Origin: Cellulophaga sp. BC115SP
Lineage (GTDB): Bacteria > Bacteroidota > Bacteroidia > Cytophagales > Spirosomataceae
DNA length: 64,000 nucleotides
NCBI RefSeq assembly: GCF_009905545.1
Contig: NZ_JAAALB010000009.1
Span: forward strand, 141,579-205,578
Reading direction: 5' to 3'
The notes beneath the pieces are model-generated. The model was not told the origin of the DNA and searched no databases. It worked only from the letters and a program-made list of their open reading frames with translations. The position numbers and the translations under genes are program-made. Below are positions 8,813 through 18,834 of the stretch, one piece after another; positions within the stretch are counted from its first letter, which is position 1, and each line of letters begins with the position of its first letter.

Positions 8813-10006
8813 CTAACTTCTTTTCTCAAACTCAATAGCTAATAGAATAAATGGACCAACGGCTTTAGGATCGTTGTCTCTTTTGGCTTCTTTACAATAA
8901 TATTCATAAGTTCCATCGCGATAGGGATTGCCTCCCAAACCTGCTCCTGCGCAAGTCTCGGCAATGGTAATTCCTCCATCGGGTTGTTCTTTAATAAAAT
9001 GTTTCAGAATACCTTGGTAGCCTTTTTGAGCTATGGATAAATACTTTTTGTCAATCACTCCCAAACGTATTCCTTTCATGAGAGTATAGACAAACATCGT
9101 CGAAGCCGATGCTTCTACGTAATTACCCTCCTTTGCTCCTACGTCCATCACCTGATACCAAAGTCCCGTTGAAGTGTCTTGATATTTTTGTAAAGTCTTA
9201 GCTACTTGATGAGTTATGGCTAAAATAGCTTTATACTGAGGGTGGTTTTTGGGGAAAAATTCTAATGTATCTACCAAGGTCATGGCATACCATCCCATAC
9301 CACGCCCCCATGTATGAGCAGATTTGCCTGTTTCTTTATCAGCCCATTTTTCTTGTTTACTTTCATCCCAACCATGGCTATACAAACCTGTGACTTGATT
9401 CTTATTGTGTCGATCAATCAGTAGAATTTGCTTGGCAACATCATCAAAAAGCGTAGGTTCTTGAAAAACTTTGGCATATTGAGCCAGAAAAGGTGTTGCC
9501 ATATAAAGTCCATCAAGCCACATTTGATGTTGATAGTGTTTTTTGTGCCAAAAACCTCCTTCAGTGGTTCGAGGATGCGAACGCATTTGATCTCGTAAAG
9601 TGTCTAATGCTTTTTTATACTTCGCTTCCTTTGTCTTTTCATAAATGGCAAATAGGATTTTTCCTGAGTTTACAGCATCAATATTATACTTTTCTTTATC
9701 ATAAGTGGTAATTGTGCCATCTGCCAAAATCAAATCATCAGCATATTTTTTGACATATTCATAGTATTTGATGTCGCCATTGTATTCCCAAAGTTTTTGT
9801 AGTGAAAGACAAACTAATCCTTGACAATAGCCCCAAAAAGGCTTTTTGGCAAAGTCTAACATCCAAGCCTCAGGATTCCGTTTTATATCTGAATCGGCCA
9901 TACGAACCGACCAAGCTGTTTTTGATTTATCTCGTGCCATGGCTGGGTACAATACCGATGTACCAGAATACGCCAAGGCCATCTGTAAAAGTGTTCTTCG
10001 TTGCAT
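8813..10006 (-). CDS. GH105 unsaturated rhamnogalacturonyl hydrolase
   Basis: The 397-residue protein has an (alpha/alpha)6-barrel signature of family GH105 (YteR/YesR type). These enzymes hydrate and release the 4,5-unsaturated galacturonic acid left at the non-reducing end by pectate or rhamnogalacturonan lyases. The two aspartates known to be important in YteR are matched by YNIDAVNSGK (Asp110) and HQMWLDGLYM (Asp165), and RGMGWYAMTLVD is also family-typical. The N-terminus has an RR-containing leader followed by a hydrophobic stretch and PAMA, a possible Tat-like or ordinary signal peptide. It is about 27 bases upstream of the esterase gene and cotranscribed with it. Confidence 0.92.
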   Translation of the reverse strand: MQRRTLLQMALAYSGTSVLYPAMARDKSKTAWSVRMADSDIKRNPEAWMLDFAKKPFWGYCQGLVCLSLQKLWEYNGDIKYYEYVKKYADDLILADGTITTYDKEKYNIDAVNSGKILFAIYEKTKEAKYKKALDTLRDQMRSHPRTTEGGFWHKKHYQHQMWLDGLYMATPFLAQYAKVFQEPTLFDDVAKQILLIDRHNKNQVTGLYSHGWDESKQEKWADKETGKSAHTWGRGMGWYAMTLVDTLEFFPKNHPQYKAILAITHQVAKTLQKYQDTSTGLWYQVMDVGAKEGNYVEASASTMFVYTLMKGIRLGVIDKKYLSIAQKGYQGILKHFIKEQPDGGITIAETCAGAGLGGNPYRDGTYEYYCKEAKRDNDPKAVGPFILLAIEFEKRS

Positions 10007-10030
10007 AGGAAATATAGGGTTGAGGCAAGG

Positions 10031-10069
10031 AGGGATGAGGCATCAGTTTTTTACTAATGCCTTATCCCT
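10031..10069. other. Imperfect hairpin between GH43 and GH105 genes
   Basis: Seventeen-base arms (10031-10047 and 10053-10069) pair with two mismatches around a short T-rich loop. The hairpin sits in the 75-base gap between two codirectional leftward genes and could attenuate transcription or stabilise mRNA ends in the operon. Confidence 0.5.
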
Positions 10070-10081
10070 GACAACTAGTGC

Positions 10082-11719
10082 CTATTTTTCAATTCTAAAC
10101 CAATCTACATCGGCGTAACCTGAGTCGTTGATTTGCGTGGTTCTTGTGCAGAATAAGCCGATTTTAGCGCCAATCCAATGTCCAACAATTGCTTGAAATG
10201 GTTCTCCCATATTTTTAAAAGTTTGTCCATCAAGACTATAGCTAAATTGACAACGGGCTTTATCTAAAACCTTAACTCTTAAATAAACTGGCGTATTAGC
10301 AGGGATAGGAGTCTCTGTTATAGTTTCAACTTCGGGCTTACCTTCAGATGCCTTTTGAGATTCTCCATAAATTAAAAAGATTCCCTCTTTACCTTTACTT
10401 TTCAGTCCAATATGTGCGTAGCTTTTCCCTAAAATAATTAATCCTACCTTCTCATTTTCAAGCTTTTGATTAGGTGTAAAGATTAACTTCGTTGTAGCCG
10501 TAAATTTCTCAGTTGGGAATTTCTGTAATAAAATATTAGGTACTTCCCAGTTGTTTTTGGCATTATCAGGGACTTTTTGAGAGTACAAACGTAAGCTTCC
10601 TTTGTTGGTCAGACTATGCCAAATTCCTTTCGGATTTGCCTGCCATTGCCACTGCAAACCAAGAGTATTGCCCTCAAACTCATCCGATTCGGCTGGTGTA
10701 ACAATTGGATACGTTTTACCTACATTCGGTTTAAGATAAGTCATCACAGGTTCGCCGATGCCATCACCATCGGGGTCATTGCCAATGACTGGCCAATCTT
10801 TTACCCATTTCATGGGTTGCAAATGTACCACACGACCATATACATCTTTGTCTTGAAAATGTAAAAACCAATCTTCTCCCGTTGGAGTATCTACCCACGC
10901 TCCTTGGTGAGGACCATTGACAGGGCTATTTCCTTGATTCATGACTACTTTTCTTTCGTAAGGACCATATACATTTTTGGAACGAAGCACCAATTGCCAA
11001 CCCGTAGAAACTCCACCAGCAGGAGCAAAAATATAGTAGTAACCATTACGCTTATAAAACTTGGGGCCTTCCACCGTCGGGTCAGTTTCATGACCGTCAA
11101 AAATTATTTTGCCTTCGTCAACAACTTTGGTTCCTTCGGTATTCATCTTCTTGATAGTCAGCACGCTTTTAATTCCAGCACGACTGCCAGCCCAACCATG
11201 AACCAGATAAACTTGTCCGTCTGTATCCCAAAGAGGACATGGGTCTATTAACCCTTTTCCTTCTTCCACCAAAATAGGTTCAGACCAAGGACCAGTAGGA
11301 TTTTTAGCTTTGGTCAAATAAATACCAAAATCAGGATCAGGATAATAAATCCAAAACTCCCCAGCATGATAGCGAATCGCAGGAGCCCAAACGCCATTGC
11401 CATGTTGAGTTTTTGAAAAATGCTCAAAAGGAGGTTGACGCTTTAGCGCATGACCAATGATAGTCCAGTTGACCAAGTCTTTTGAATGTAGAATAGGTAA
11501 ACCTGGAACTGCATCGAAACTGGATGCTATCATATAAAAATCATTACCCACACGACAAGCATCTGGATCAGAATAGTCGGCATCGAGGACAGGATTTTTG
11601 TACTGTCCATTACCTAAATCTGAAACCCAAACTTTAGAAATTGTTGGGCTATTTTGTGCCAATGTACCTAATGAAAACCCTAATGCACAGAGAGTTAATA
11701 ATTTGCCAAATGATTTCAT
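10082..11719 (-). CDS. GH43-family glycosidase with C-terminal beta-sandwich domain
   Basis: The 545-residue protein has a signal peptide (1-21, ending TLAQ). The five-bladed propeller of GH43 is shown by the catalytic base segment DADYSDPDACRVG (Asp51), the pKa-tuning aspartate in GLIDPCPLWD (Asp159) and the general acid in TVEGPKFYKRNGYYYI (Glu217). From about residue 350 a concanavalin-like C-terminal domain follows (DEFEGNTLGLQWQWQANP), as in beta-xylosidase/arabinofuranosidase members. In this locus arabinan or galactan side chains of rhamnogalacturonan are the likely target. Subfamily and exact linkage cannot be settled from reading alone. Confidence 0.9.
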   Translation of the reverse strand: MKSFGKLLTLCALGFSLGTLAQNSPTISKVWVSDLGNGQYKNPVLDADYSDPDACRVGNDFYMIASSFDAVPGLPILHSKDLVNWTIIGHALKRQPPFEHFSKTQHGNGVWAPAIRYHAGEFWIYYPDPDFGIYLTKAKNPTGPWSEPILVEEGKGLIDPCPLWDTDGQVYLVHGWAGSRAGIKSVLTIKKMNTEGTKVVDEGKIIFDGHETDPTVEGPKFYKRNGYYYIFAPAGGVSTGWQLVLRSKNVYGPYERKVVMNQGNSPVNGPHQGAWVDTPTGEDWFLHFQDKDVYGRVVHLQPMKWVKDWPVIGNDPDGDGIGEPVMTYLKPNVGKTYPIVTPAESDEFEGNTLGLQWQWQANPKGIWHSLTNKGSLRLYSQKVPDNAKNNWEVPNILLQKFPTEKFTATTKLIFTPNQKLENEKVGLIILGKSYAHIGLKSKGKEGIFLIYGESQKASEGKPEVETITETPIPANTPVYLRVKVLDKARCQFSYSLDGQTFKNMGEPFQAIVGHWIGAKIGLFCTRTTQINDSGYADVDWFRIEK

Positions 11720-11962
11720 AAATGTCTAATTATGAGGAAAATGTAAAGTCTTAAGTATCATGAAAAAGTGATTAAGATGTCTGGACTTTGTAACTGATTT
11801 TTGCAAAACAGTTTTAGACTGCCTAAAAAAGCTAGTCCAAGACTAAGTCTTGAACTAGGAACTTCAATTTTGTCCAGTAATGAGAGGCGATTACATTTAT
11901 TTAACAGCATACGATTTTGAATATATTCCATTAAACACTCCGCATTCATCACTCCAAACTCA

Positions 11963-12973
11963 TCACTCACCTCCGTTCCACCAGTTTGTAATTTGTTCTT
12001 TTGTACCAAAAATCTTTTCCAATGTATAATTACGTAGTTCTTTTTTACTCAACTGACGACTCCAAGTAGCTCTTTTGGTAGGGTTTGCACCTTCGCCCGT
12101 AGATTGATATTCAGCATATAATACTGTTTTTTCATTTGCTGGATTACCCCAATTATTCCAACCAATAGACAAAATATGACTACCCATTTCGGTACGTATA
12201 AAAACTGTTTTACAAGCTGGTCGCCACGGACGACCTAAAAATACTTTTTTGGCAGTGGAGTCAGCTGTGAGTTTACAGTCAAAAAATACAAATCCATAAG
12301 GCTGGTAATCAGGCGTCGCTGCTGCCGTGATGTAAGAATCTGAAAGACTTTTTAGGGTACATGACTGAAAAACAACGATAGCTTTGCCAAACAAATAATC
12401 AGTAGTCCCTTCAATTTGACAATTGACATAATACTGGCGAGTGCCCTCTCTGGCAGCATAAAGCGTGTCTTGATTTCCCAAGAGAGTGCAATTTTTACAA
12501 ACAAACCTATCTCCTTCCACATGCAATGCTACTGCTTGCCCTACTCTTCCAGCACTGTTAACAATCGTGAGGTTTTCGAGAATTATATCTGGCGCATCAA
12601 CCAAAAGTGTGTACGAATTATAGGTGCTAAACTGCGTTTTGCCTACAGCATCTTTTTGCCCGTTGGAATAGGTTTTGCCAGAATAGTCACCATTGGTAAT
12701 TACCACACCTTCGCGACTTTCACCGATAAGATGTAGGTTGGGTTTATTGGCTGGAATGGTCACTTTTTCGTGATAATTACCATTTTTAATAAACAAAGTA
12801 ACTCGTTGTTGTGAATGATCTCGAAAAGCCATAATCGCCTCTTGGATACTTTTGAAGTCCCCCGAGCCGTCTAAGGCAACCGTAAATTTGGTCGGATAAG
12901 TCGTAGTCTTTTGAGCTATCGCCACCGATAAACTCAAAAAAAACAATAACATTGAAATAAGACTTTTTTTCAT
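11963..12973 (-). CDS. Pectin methylesterase (CE8)
   Basis: The 336-residue protein has a signal peptide (1-20, ending AIAQ) and is a single right-handed beta-helix domain of usual length. All CE8 signature segments are present: GNQDTLY (Gln168 and Asp169), TDYLFG (nucleophile-pair Asp192) and FLGRPW (Arg248). The enzyme removes methyl esters from homogalacturonan, giving methanol and carboxylate groups for later lyases or hydrolases. It is the first gene of the leftward enzyme block and diverges from the ECF sigma gene across a 441-base region with palindromes. A 243-base gap to the GH43 gene downstream shows no other gene. Confidence 0.95.
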   Translation of the reverse strand: MKKSLISMLLFFLSLSVAIAQKTTTYPTKFTVALDGSGDFKSIQEAIMAFRDHSQQRVTLFIKNGNYHEKVTIPANKPNLHLIGESREGVVITNGDYSGKTYSNGQKDAVGKTQFSTYNSYTLLVDAPDIILENLTIVNSAGRVGQAVALHVEGDRFVCKNCTLLGNQDTLYAAREGTRQYYVNCQIEGTTDYLFGKAIVVFQSCTLKSLSDSYITAAATPDYQPYGFVFFDCKLTADSTAKKVFLGRPWRPACKTVFIRTEMGSHILSIGWNNWGNPANEKTVLYAEYQSTGEGANPTKRATWSRQLSKKELRNYTLEKIFGTKEQITNWWNGGE

Positions 12974-13250
12974 TTTTTAGGAAAATATTAAATACATAAT
13001 TCCATCTCAACTAGCTGGAAATGATATTTTATTCTTTGAATAGGCTATAAATAACCCACACATAATCATCTGATTAAGTAGAATTTTGAGGAATACAAAT
13101 TGACCTAATGCGTACCTCTATTTTTTCGGAGAAATAGAAAATGCTATGGAAGAATTACAAGTTTTTTTGTAATTATAAATAGGTTTACGGTTCGAAATTC
13201 AGATATAAGTTTGGTGCACACAAATAATATTTTTGATTTTTTTACGCAAT

Positions 13251-13268
13251 CGTTGCCGGCAACGTTGC
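13251..13268. promoter_or_regulatory. Overlapping palindromes in divergent intergenic region, candidate operator
   Basis: A perfect 14-base palindrome CGTTGCCGGCAACG (13251-13264) overlaps a second, GCAACGTTGC (13259-13268). They sit in the 441-base gap (12974-13414) between the divergent CE8 and ECF sigma genes. GC-rich, symmetric half-sites in an otherwise very AT-rich gap look like a dimeric regulator site (LacI/GntR-type symmetry). The gap holds no gene. A TAATTTTG motif at 13379-13386 fits the Bacteroidota -7 element for the sigma gene. Confidence 0.5.
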
Positions 13269-13414
13269 CAAACGTTTGACCTATTGATTTGAAAATGCAA
13301 TCGGTTTAATTTTTATCAAAATGTATGTTTTTCTATAAGTATATTTTTAAATTGCCTTACTTTTAAGATAAATCTAAGTTAATTTTGTACCTTTCTAATT
13401 CAAATTTTTCATTC

Positions 13415-14002
13415 ATGCTCGATGAATCCGCATACTTGCAGCTTTGGCAAAAGATTATCAAAGGAGATAGAAAAGCCTTTGAGAAGCTGTTTGATGCCCT
13501 TGGTAAAGAGTTAGTTAGCTATGCTTATAAAATTTCGCTAGACCGAGCTTTGGCAAAAGATGCGGTGCAAGATGTCTTTGTAGATTTGTGGTTGTATCGA
13601 AGCAATTTGAATGAAGACGTTCAGGTAAAATTTTACCTCTATCGTTGTGTACGGAGAGCCACGACCAAACTTCTTAAAAGAGATAATCAGGAAAATACTG
13701 AAGTACAATGGTATCCTATGGACTTTGAAGCTGATGAATTATCCCCAGAAATGTTGTTGTGTAGAATCGAATCGGAAAGTTTTCAAGAAGCACAAATTGA
13801 AAAATCTTTAAAAATTCTTTCAGAACGAGAAAGAGAGATCATTACGCTCAAATACTACTCTAATCTTAAGCTCAGAGAAATTGCTAACTTATTAGAAATC
13901 AAGGAGCAAACTGTAGCTAATATCCTTCAAAAAGCCTTAACCAAACTACGTCAACAATTGTCCTATTTAATCTCGATAGTGCTATTTTTCATCTTTGGTT
14001 AA
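13415..14002 (+). CDS. ECF-type RNA polymerase sigma-70 factor
   Basis: The ATG at 13415 is preferred to an upstream TTG because the protein then begins at the usual position before region 2. It gives 195 residues. Region 2 (about residues 15-85, with LAKDAVQDVFVDLW) and region 4 (about 130-180, LSEREREIITLKYYSNLKLREIA) are clear. The tail LSYLISIVLFFIFG is hydrophobic, a feature often seen in Cytophagales ECF factors. A FecR anti-sigma and an STN-bearing SusC lie directly downstream, so this is the cell-surface-signalled type that activates its own SusC/SusD transport locus on binding of the polysaccharide. Confidence 0.93.
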   Translation: MLDESAYLQLWQKIIKGDRKAFEKLFDALGKELVSYAYKISLDRALAKDAVQDVFVDLWLYRSNLNEDVQVKFYLYRCVRRATTKLLKRDNQENTEVQWYPMDFEADELSPEMLLCRIESESFQEAQIEKSLKILSEREREIITLKYYSNLKLREIANLLEIKEQTVANILQKALTKLRQQLSYLISIVLFFIFG

Positions 14003-14149
14003 AAAAAATCAAAAAAAAATTACATTTCTTGTGGTAGTAAAATTCAAAACGCTTCTCTGTATTTGTAAAGGGATAATACTTTCAAACAGTGAGCCGTGAT
14101 AATGACATAAATTCACAAAGTGTTTTGATACTATTTCTTCAATCACTTT

Positions 14150-15313
14150 ATGCCTTTGCCACGTTTAAATTTCCCTATTAACAACCAAACTAACGTTGAT
14201 GTGAACAATTATGTATCATATACGCCCGAAGAATTAGCTCAGGATCAGTATTTTATCCAGTGGGTTAATGCTACCGATTTGGCAGCAGAAAACTTTTGGC
14301 AAAATTGGCTCGAAACCTATCCCTTTAAAAGAAAAGATATTGAAATAGCTCGACAAATTGTGCTTTTAACAAACCAAATGGCTGATTCTGACTTTTCAGA
14401 TGATGAGATGGTGGAGTTGAAAAGTGCTATTTTCGTACAAATTGCGCAATATGAAACTCCTTCTATTTGGGGTCGTTTCCGTCAAAACTGGGCATGGGTA
14501 GCGGTGGCAGCCTCATTAGCTCTGGGAATAGGTTTGTGGTGGCAAAAATCGCAATTGGTTTCTGACAATACCTATTTGGCACAAGTAAATATGGCCAAAA
14601 AGAAATACGAAATTATTGAATCATTGAACCTAAACGAAGAACAAAAAGTAGTAAGTCTTCCTGATGGTAGTTCAATTATGTTAAAAAAAGGAGCACGTAT
14701 TTCGTATCCTGAATCCTTTGAAGGAGATAAACGTGAAGTGTATTTGACGGGCGAAGCCTTTTTTGAAGTAGCAAAAGATGCTACTAAGCCATTTTTTGTT
14801 CACGCCAATCAAGTTATTACCAAAGTATTAGGCACAAGCTTTACGATACGAGCCGTTGCAGATGCTCCGACCGTAACAGTAAATGTCAAAACTGGGCGAG
14901 TTGCTGTCTTTCTAGCCAATAGTCAAGAGGAAACCCAACAAGCTCAAACCAAAAAGTTAGAAGGATTGGTACTTTCACCAGGCGAAAGGGTCGTCGTCGA
15001 AGAAAATAATATTGGCGCCGTCCAAGCTCCAAAGCCGTTTTCAGAGACTGTTAGTCCAAATACCTCTCAGTCGATCGAGCATATTTCATTTGAATTTAAT
15101 GAAACTCCTTTAAAAGACGTTTTTGCTCGAATCGAACAGGTTTATCACTTAAAAGTTGAGTACAATGAGCATTTGATGGGCAATTGCCCTGTCACAGCGT
15201 CATTGACCGACGAGCCTTTGAATCAAAAGCTACACCTTATTTGTAAAGCAGTAAGAGCTAACTATGTCCTGTCGGAGGGGAAAGTGGTAGTATCTGGTGC
15301 TGGATGTGAATAA
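14150..15313 (+). CDS. FecR-family anti-sigma factor
   Basis: The 387-residue protein has a cytoplasmic N-terminal part (residues 1-110) rich in acidic residues that would bind the sigma factor, a single membrane segment (about 114-131, WAWVAVAASLALGIGLWW) and a periplasmic FecR domain (about 165-265, with VSLPDGSSIMLKKGA and YLTGEAFFEVAKD). A C-terminal DUF4974-type domain (about 315-380, FEFNETPLKDVFARIEQVY) resembles the STN fold and probably contacts the STN domain of the SusC encoded next. It follows the sigma gene by 147 bases. Confidence 0.95.
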   Translation: MPLPRLNFPINNQTNVDVNNYVSYTPEELAQDQYFIQWVNATDLAAENFWQNWLETYPFKRKDIEIARQIVLLTNQMADSDFSDDEMVELKSAIFVQIAQYETPSIWGRFRQNWAWVAVAASLALGIGLWWQKSQLVSDNTYLAQVNMAKKKYEIIESLNLNEEQKVVSLPDGSSIMLKKGARISYPESFEGDKREVYLTGEAFFEVAKDATKPFFVHANQVITKVLGTSFTIRAVADAPTVTVNVKTGRVAVFLANSQEETQQAQTKKLEGLVLSPGERVVVEENNIGAVQAPKPFSETVSPNTSQSIEHISFEFNETPLKDVFARIEQVYHLKVEYNEHLMGNCPVTASLTDEPLNQKLHLICKAVRANYVLSEGKVVVSGAGCE

Positions 15314-15410
15314 AACAAATGCTATGAAAGAAAATCTATTTAACTCAAAATCCTTAGTGCCTATGTAATACAGTCGATTACGTCCTGTTTTTTATCTCAA
15401 AAAAAAGAGC

Positions 15411-15461
15411 CGATAAAGTGCAATTTATCGACCCTTTAGCCACCAATCCTTGCAGGGATTG
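15411..15461 (+). promoter_or_regulatory. Two hairpins between fecR and susC
   Basis: In the 195-base gap before susC a 7-bp hairpin (15411-15417 with 15424-15430) is followed by a 6-bp hairpin (15444-15449 with 15456-15461). They could form a leader structure that lowers read-through from the regulator genes into the abundant SusC/SusD message. No T-run follows the first, so a simple terminator is less likely. Confidence 0.4.
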
Positions 15462-15508
15462 CAGCTATTCTTTTGTCAAAATCGTCCAAATTTTAACAAT
15501 CTAAAGTT

Positions 15509-18500
15509 ATGAAAAAAATTCAACAGAATTATCATTTTGTTTGGCAAATCATGAAACTAACCTTTTACCAGCTTTGCTTGATGGCAGCATTTTTCAACCT
15601 TTCGCTTGCTTTACCTAGCAAGGGACAAGAGGTGCTGCGTCAGCCTTTATCTATCAAGGCTAGTAATCAAAGCATAAAAGAAATCTTGCATACCATTGAA
15701 AAAAATAGTGATGTCCGCTTTGTATATAGCTCACGTATAATCAACAGCGAACGCAAAGTTTCTGTGACACTCAACAATACTACTTTAGGACAAGTATTGA
15801 ATAAATTATTGCTGCCTTTGCAAATCAAGTATGAGATTTCGGGCAGACAAATCGTGTTGGATGTCGCCGAACCCATTGAAGAAACAACGCAAGTAGTTGA
15901 GGAGATGATACCCGCTGATATTTCTGTTTCGGGGAAGATTACCGACGAAAGTGGTAGCGCCTTAGCAGGCGTAAACATCATTATTAAAGGTACTCGAACA
16001 GGTACAACTTCTGACGATAAAGGTTTTTATAAAATTGCCGTTCCTAAAAAAACTAATTCATTGGTTTATAGTTTTGTAGGATATAAATCTGCGGAAAAAC
16101 TTGTAGGCGAACAGACTATTATCAATGTACAGCTTCAGCCAGAAAATAATGCCCTCGACGAAGTTGTAGTGGTTGGTTATGGTCAAGTACAAAAGCGTGA
16201 TTTGACGGGTTCGGTTGTTTCAATCAAAGAAACACAAATTACCTCAACTCCCGTTACTAACGTTCTTGAGACCCTTCAAGGAAAAGTTGCTGGGATGGAT
16301 CTGACTCGTAGCAGTGGCGAAAGTGGGGCATCTTTGAACTTTTCGATTCGTGGTAACCGCTCTTTGAATGCTTCGAACCAACCTTTGATTTTGGTAGATG
16401 GTGTCCAATATGGTTCTTATATTGACATCAACCCGAACGACGTAGCATCAATCGAAGTGCTAAAAGATGCCTCTTCAACAGCTATTTATGGTTCGAGAGG
16501 TGCCAATGGTGTTATTTTGATTACTACAAAAAATGGAAAAGCTGGCAAAACTAAAGTCGAGTTTAACAACTACTATGGTCTTAATTTGTTATCAGATTAT
16601 CAGCAAGTAACTAATTCACAGCAATTTGTAGCAATGCAGCGTGAAGCCTATCGTGCCGCAGGTCAGTGGAGTAGTACAGCAGATGATGCCAAGATTTTCA
16701 ATGTGTTATTACCCAATATTCAAAAAGGCGTTAATACCAATTGGGCAGATTTGATGTTACATAATGGTAGTGTTCAAAACAACCATTTGGCTATTTCAGG
16801 AGGTAATGAAAAGACCAAATTCAGATTATCTTCTGAGTTTTTTGACGAAAGAGGTTTATTAAAATATGATGAACTCAAGCGTTTTGTACAACACTTAAAC
16901 CTTGACCATCAGATTTTTAGCAACCTGAAAGTAGGAATGGTGTTAAACTTCAATAGCTCAACGCAACAACGTAGAAATACCAGTTTTTGGAATCTAATCA
17001 AAAACTCTCCACTGGGCGAGCCCTACGAAGCAGACGGGTCTATCAAAACATATCCTTTCCCGGGTAATCTGACTTATAATCCTTTACTAGACGAAGATCC
17101 TGCCAACTATAATAACGAAACCAGTAGCAGCCGAATATTTATGTTGGGTTACGCTGATTGGAATATTTTGAAGGATTTATCGTTGCGTTCTAGTTTCAAC
17201 GTTGATATGTTTAATAGTCAACAAGGTATTTTTGAAGGAAAAAATACCACCTTGGCTGGTGTCAATAGTGGCTACTCTCGTTCGGCATTAATAGACCAAC
17301 GCAATCGTAATTGGACTTGGGAAAATGTATTGAACTATAACAAAACTTTCAAAGACCATACGCTCAATACCATGGTTGGAACGAGTATGATTAGTTATCG
17401 TACCGTAAACTTTTCTGCCGAAGGTAAAGACCAACCATTCTCATCTGCTCTATTTTATAATTTAGGTACCAATACTCGCGACATCATTACCAACAGTAGC
17501 TTGACAGAAAGCTCATTAGCTTCATTTTTTGGACGTATCAATTACAAGTACAAAGATCGTTATTTTGTAACTGGTTCAGTTCGTTTTGATGGTGCTTCGG
17601 TATTGGCTCCCGGCAAAAAGTGGGCATCTTTCCCTTCTTTAGCTTTAGCATGGCGTCCATTGGCTGAGTCTTTCTTGGCTAATAGTAATATTCAGAATAC
17701 ACTTTCCGAATTCAAAGTAAGAGCAAGTTATGGAGTTTCGGGCAATAGCGCTATTTCACCATATCAAACACAAGGAGGCTTGAGTCGAGTAGCTTTTTCA
17801 TTTGATGAAAATCCTGCCTTTGGATACTGGCCGAAATTACTAGCAAATCAAGATTTGGGATGGGAAAAAACAGCTACCCTTAACTTTGGATTAGACTTTG
17901 GTATTTTGAAAAACAGAATTACAGGTACCATCGACTACTATACCACCAACACCAGTGATTTGTTGATGGATAGAATTCTACCAAGTTTGACAGGATACAG
18001 CACAACAGTTGCAAACGTGGGTAAAACTAAAACTCGTGGTTTGGATGTAGTTATTTCAACGCATAATGTTCATACAAAGAAGTTTAGCTGGTCAACAGAC
18101 CTCAATTTCGCCACTTTCAAAGAAGAGATTGTTCAATTAAGTGTAGGTGGAGATGACGTAGCCAAAGCATGGTTTGTTGGTAAGCCATTGAGAGTATTTT
18201 ATGATTATGAAAAAGCAGGTATTTGGCAAACTTCAGAAAAAGATGAAGCAGCCAAATATGGTAAAACCCCAGGTGAAATCAAGGTAAAAGATCAAAATGG
18301 AGATGGTAAAATTACTGCTAGTGATGACCGTGTGGTATTGGGGCAAGCTTCACCAAAATGGTCGGGTGGTATTACTAACTATTTTACTTATGGAGATTTA
18401 TCCTTGTCAGTATTGGTATATGCACGTGTAGGACAAACCATTGCCAGTGATTACTTGGGTTATTACTATCCAGGGGGAACGACTGCTGTAGTGGACTATT

Positions 18501-18799
18501 GGACACCAAGCAATCCAACTAACTCATATCCACAACCATATTTGAATCGCACAGACCAGTATATCTCTACGCTCAAATACATTGATGGGTCATTCTGGAA
18601 AATCAAGGATATTCGTTTGAGCTATAATTTACCAAAATCATTATTGAAAAAGACTCCTTTGAGTAATGTCACCATTTATTCGACAGCCAAAAACTTCTTC
18701 ACTTTCAGCAAGATAGCAAACTATGACCCTGAGCGTGGCGGTTCGGTCGACTTTCCGCTTACCAAACAATTGGTATTTGGTTTAAATGCTAGTTTTTAA
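15509..18799 (+). CDS. susC: SusC/RagA-type TonB-dependent transporter with STN signalling domain
   Basis: The 1096-residue outer-membrane protein has a signal region (1-40), an STN domain (about 45-117, QSIKEILHTIEKNSDVRFVY), a carboxypeptidase-regulatory-like domain (about 138-215), the SusC TonB-box-like EVVVVGYGQ, a plug (about 230-345, with DVASIEVLKDASSTAIYGSR) and a 22-strand-type barrel ending in LVFGLNASF. The STN domain is the marker of SusC proteins that signal to a FecR anti-sigma, and the matching sigma/FecR pair lies immediately upstream. It imports the oligosaccharides captured with SusD. The ATG at 15509 opens with a positively charged leader. Confidence 0.97.
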   Translation: MKKIQQNYHFVWQIMKLTFYQLCLMAAFFNLSLALPSKGQEVLRQPLSIKASNQSIKEILHTIEKNSDVRFVYSSRIINSERKVSVTLNNTTLGQVLNKLLLPLQIKYEISGRQIVLDVAEPIEETTQVVEEMIPADISVSGKITDESGSALAGVNIIIKGTRTGTTSDDKGFYKIAVPKKTNSLVYSFVGYKSAEKLVGEQTIINVQLQPENNALDEVVVVGYGQVQKRDLTGSVVSIKETQITSTPVTNVLETLQGKVAGMDLTRSSGESGASLNFSIRGNRSLNASNQPLILVDGVQYGSYIDINPNDVASIEVLKDASSTAIYGSRGANGVILITTKNGKAGKTKVEFNNYYGLNLLSDYQQVTNSQQFVAMQREAYRAAGQWSSTADDAKIFNVLLPNIQKGVNTNWADLMLHNGSVQNNHLAISGGNEKTKFRLSSEFFDERGLLKYDELKRFVQHLNLDHQIFSNLKVGMVLNFNSSTQQRRNTSFWNLIKNSPLGEPYEADGSIKTYPFPGNLTYNPLLDEDPANYNNETSSSRIFMLGYADWNILKDLSLRSSFNVDMFNSQQGIFEGKNTTLAGVNSGYSRSALIDQRNRNWTWENVLNYNKTFKDHTLNTMVGTSMISYRTVNFSAEGKDQPFSSALFYNLGTNTRDIITNSSLTESSLASFFGRINYKYKDRYFVTGSVRFDGASVLAPGKKWASFPSLALAWRPLAESFLANSNIQNTLSEFKVRASYGVSGNSAISPYQTQGGLSRVAFSFDENPAFGYWPKLLANQDLGWEKTATLNFGLDFGILKNRITGTIDYYTTNTSDLLMDRILPSLTGYSTTVANVGKTKTRGLDVVISTHNVHTKKFSWSTDLNFATFKEEIVQLSVGGDDVAKAWFVGKPLRVFYDYEKAGIWQTSEKDEAAKYGKTPGEIKVKDQNGDGKITASDDRVVLGQASPKWSGGITNYFTYGDLSLSVLVYARVGQTIASDYLGYYYPGGTTAVVDYWTPSNPTNSYPQPYLNRTDQYISTLKYIDGSFWKIKDIRLSYNLPKSLLKKTPLSNVTIYSTAKNFFTFSKIANYDPERGGSVDFPLTKQLVFGLNASF

Positions 18800-18834
18800 G
18801 AAAGTACTTGGTAAAACTTCAAACATGATTCATT

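Noticed and set aside
11758..12009. Short leftward open frame after the CE8 gene
   Set aside because: It overlaps the end of CE8, has no recognisable sequence features and covers an otherwise empty gap.
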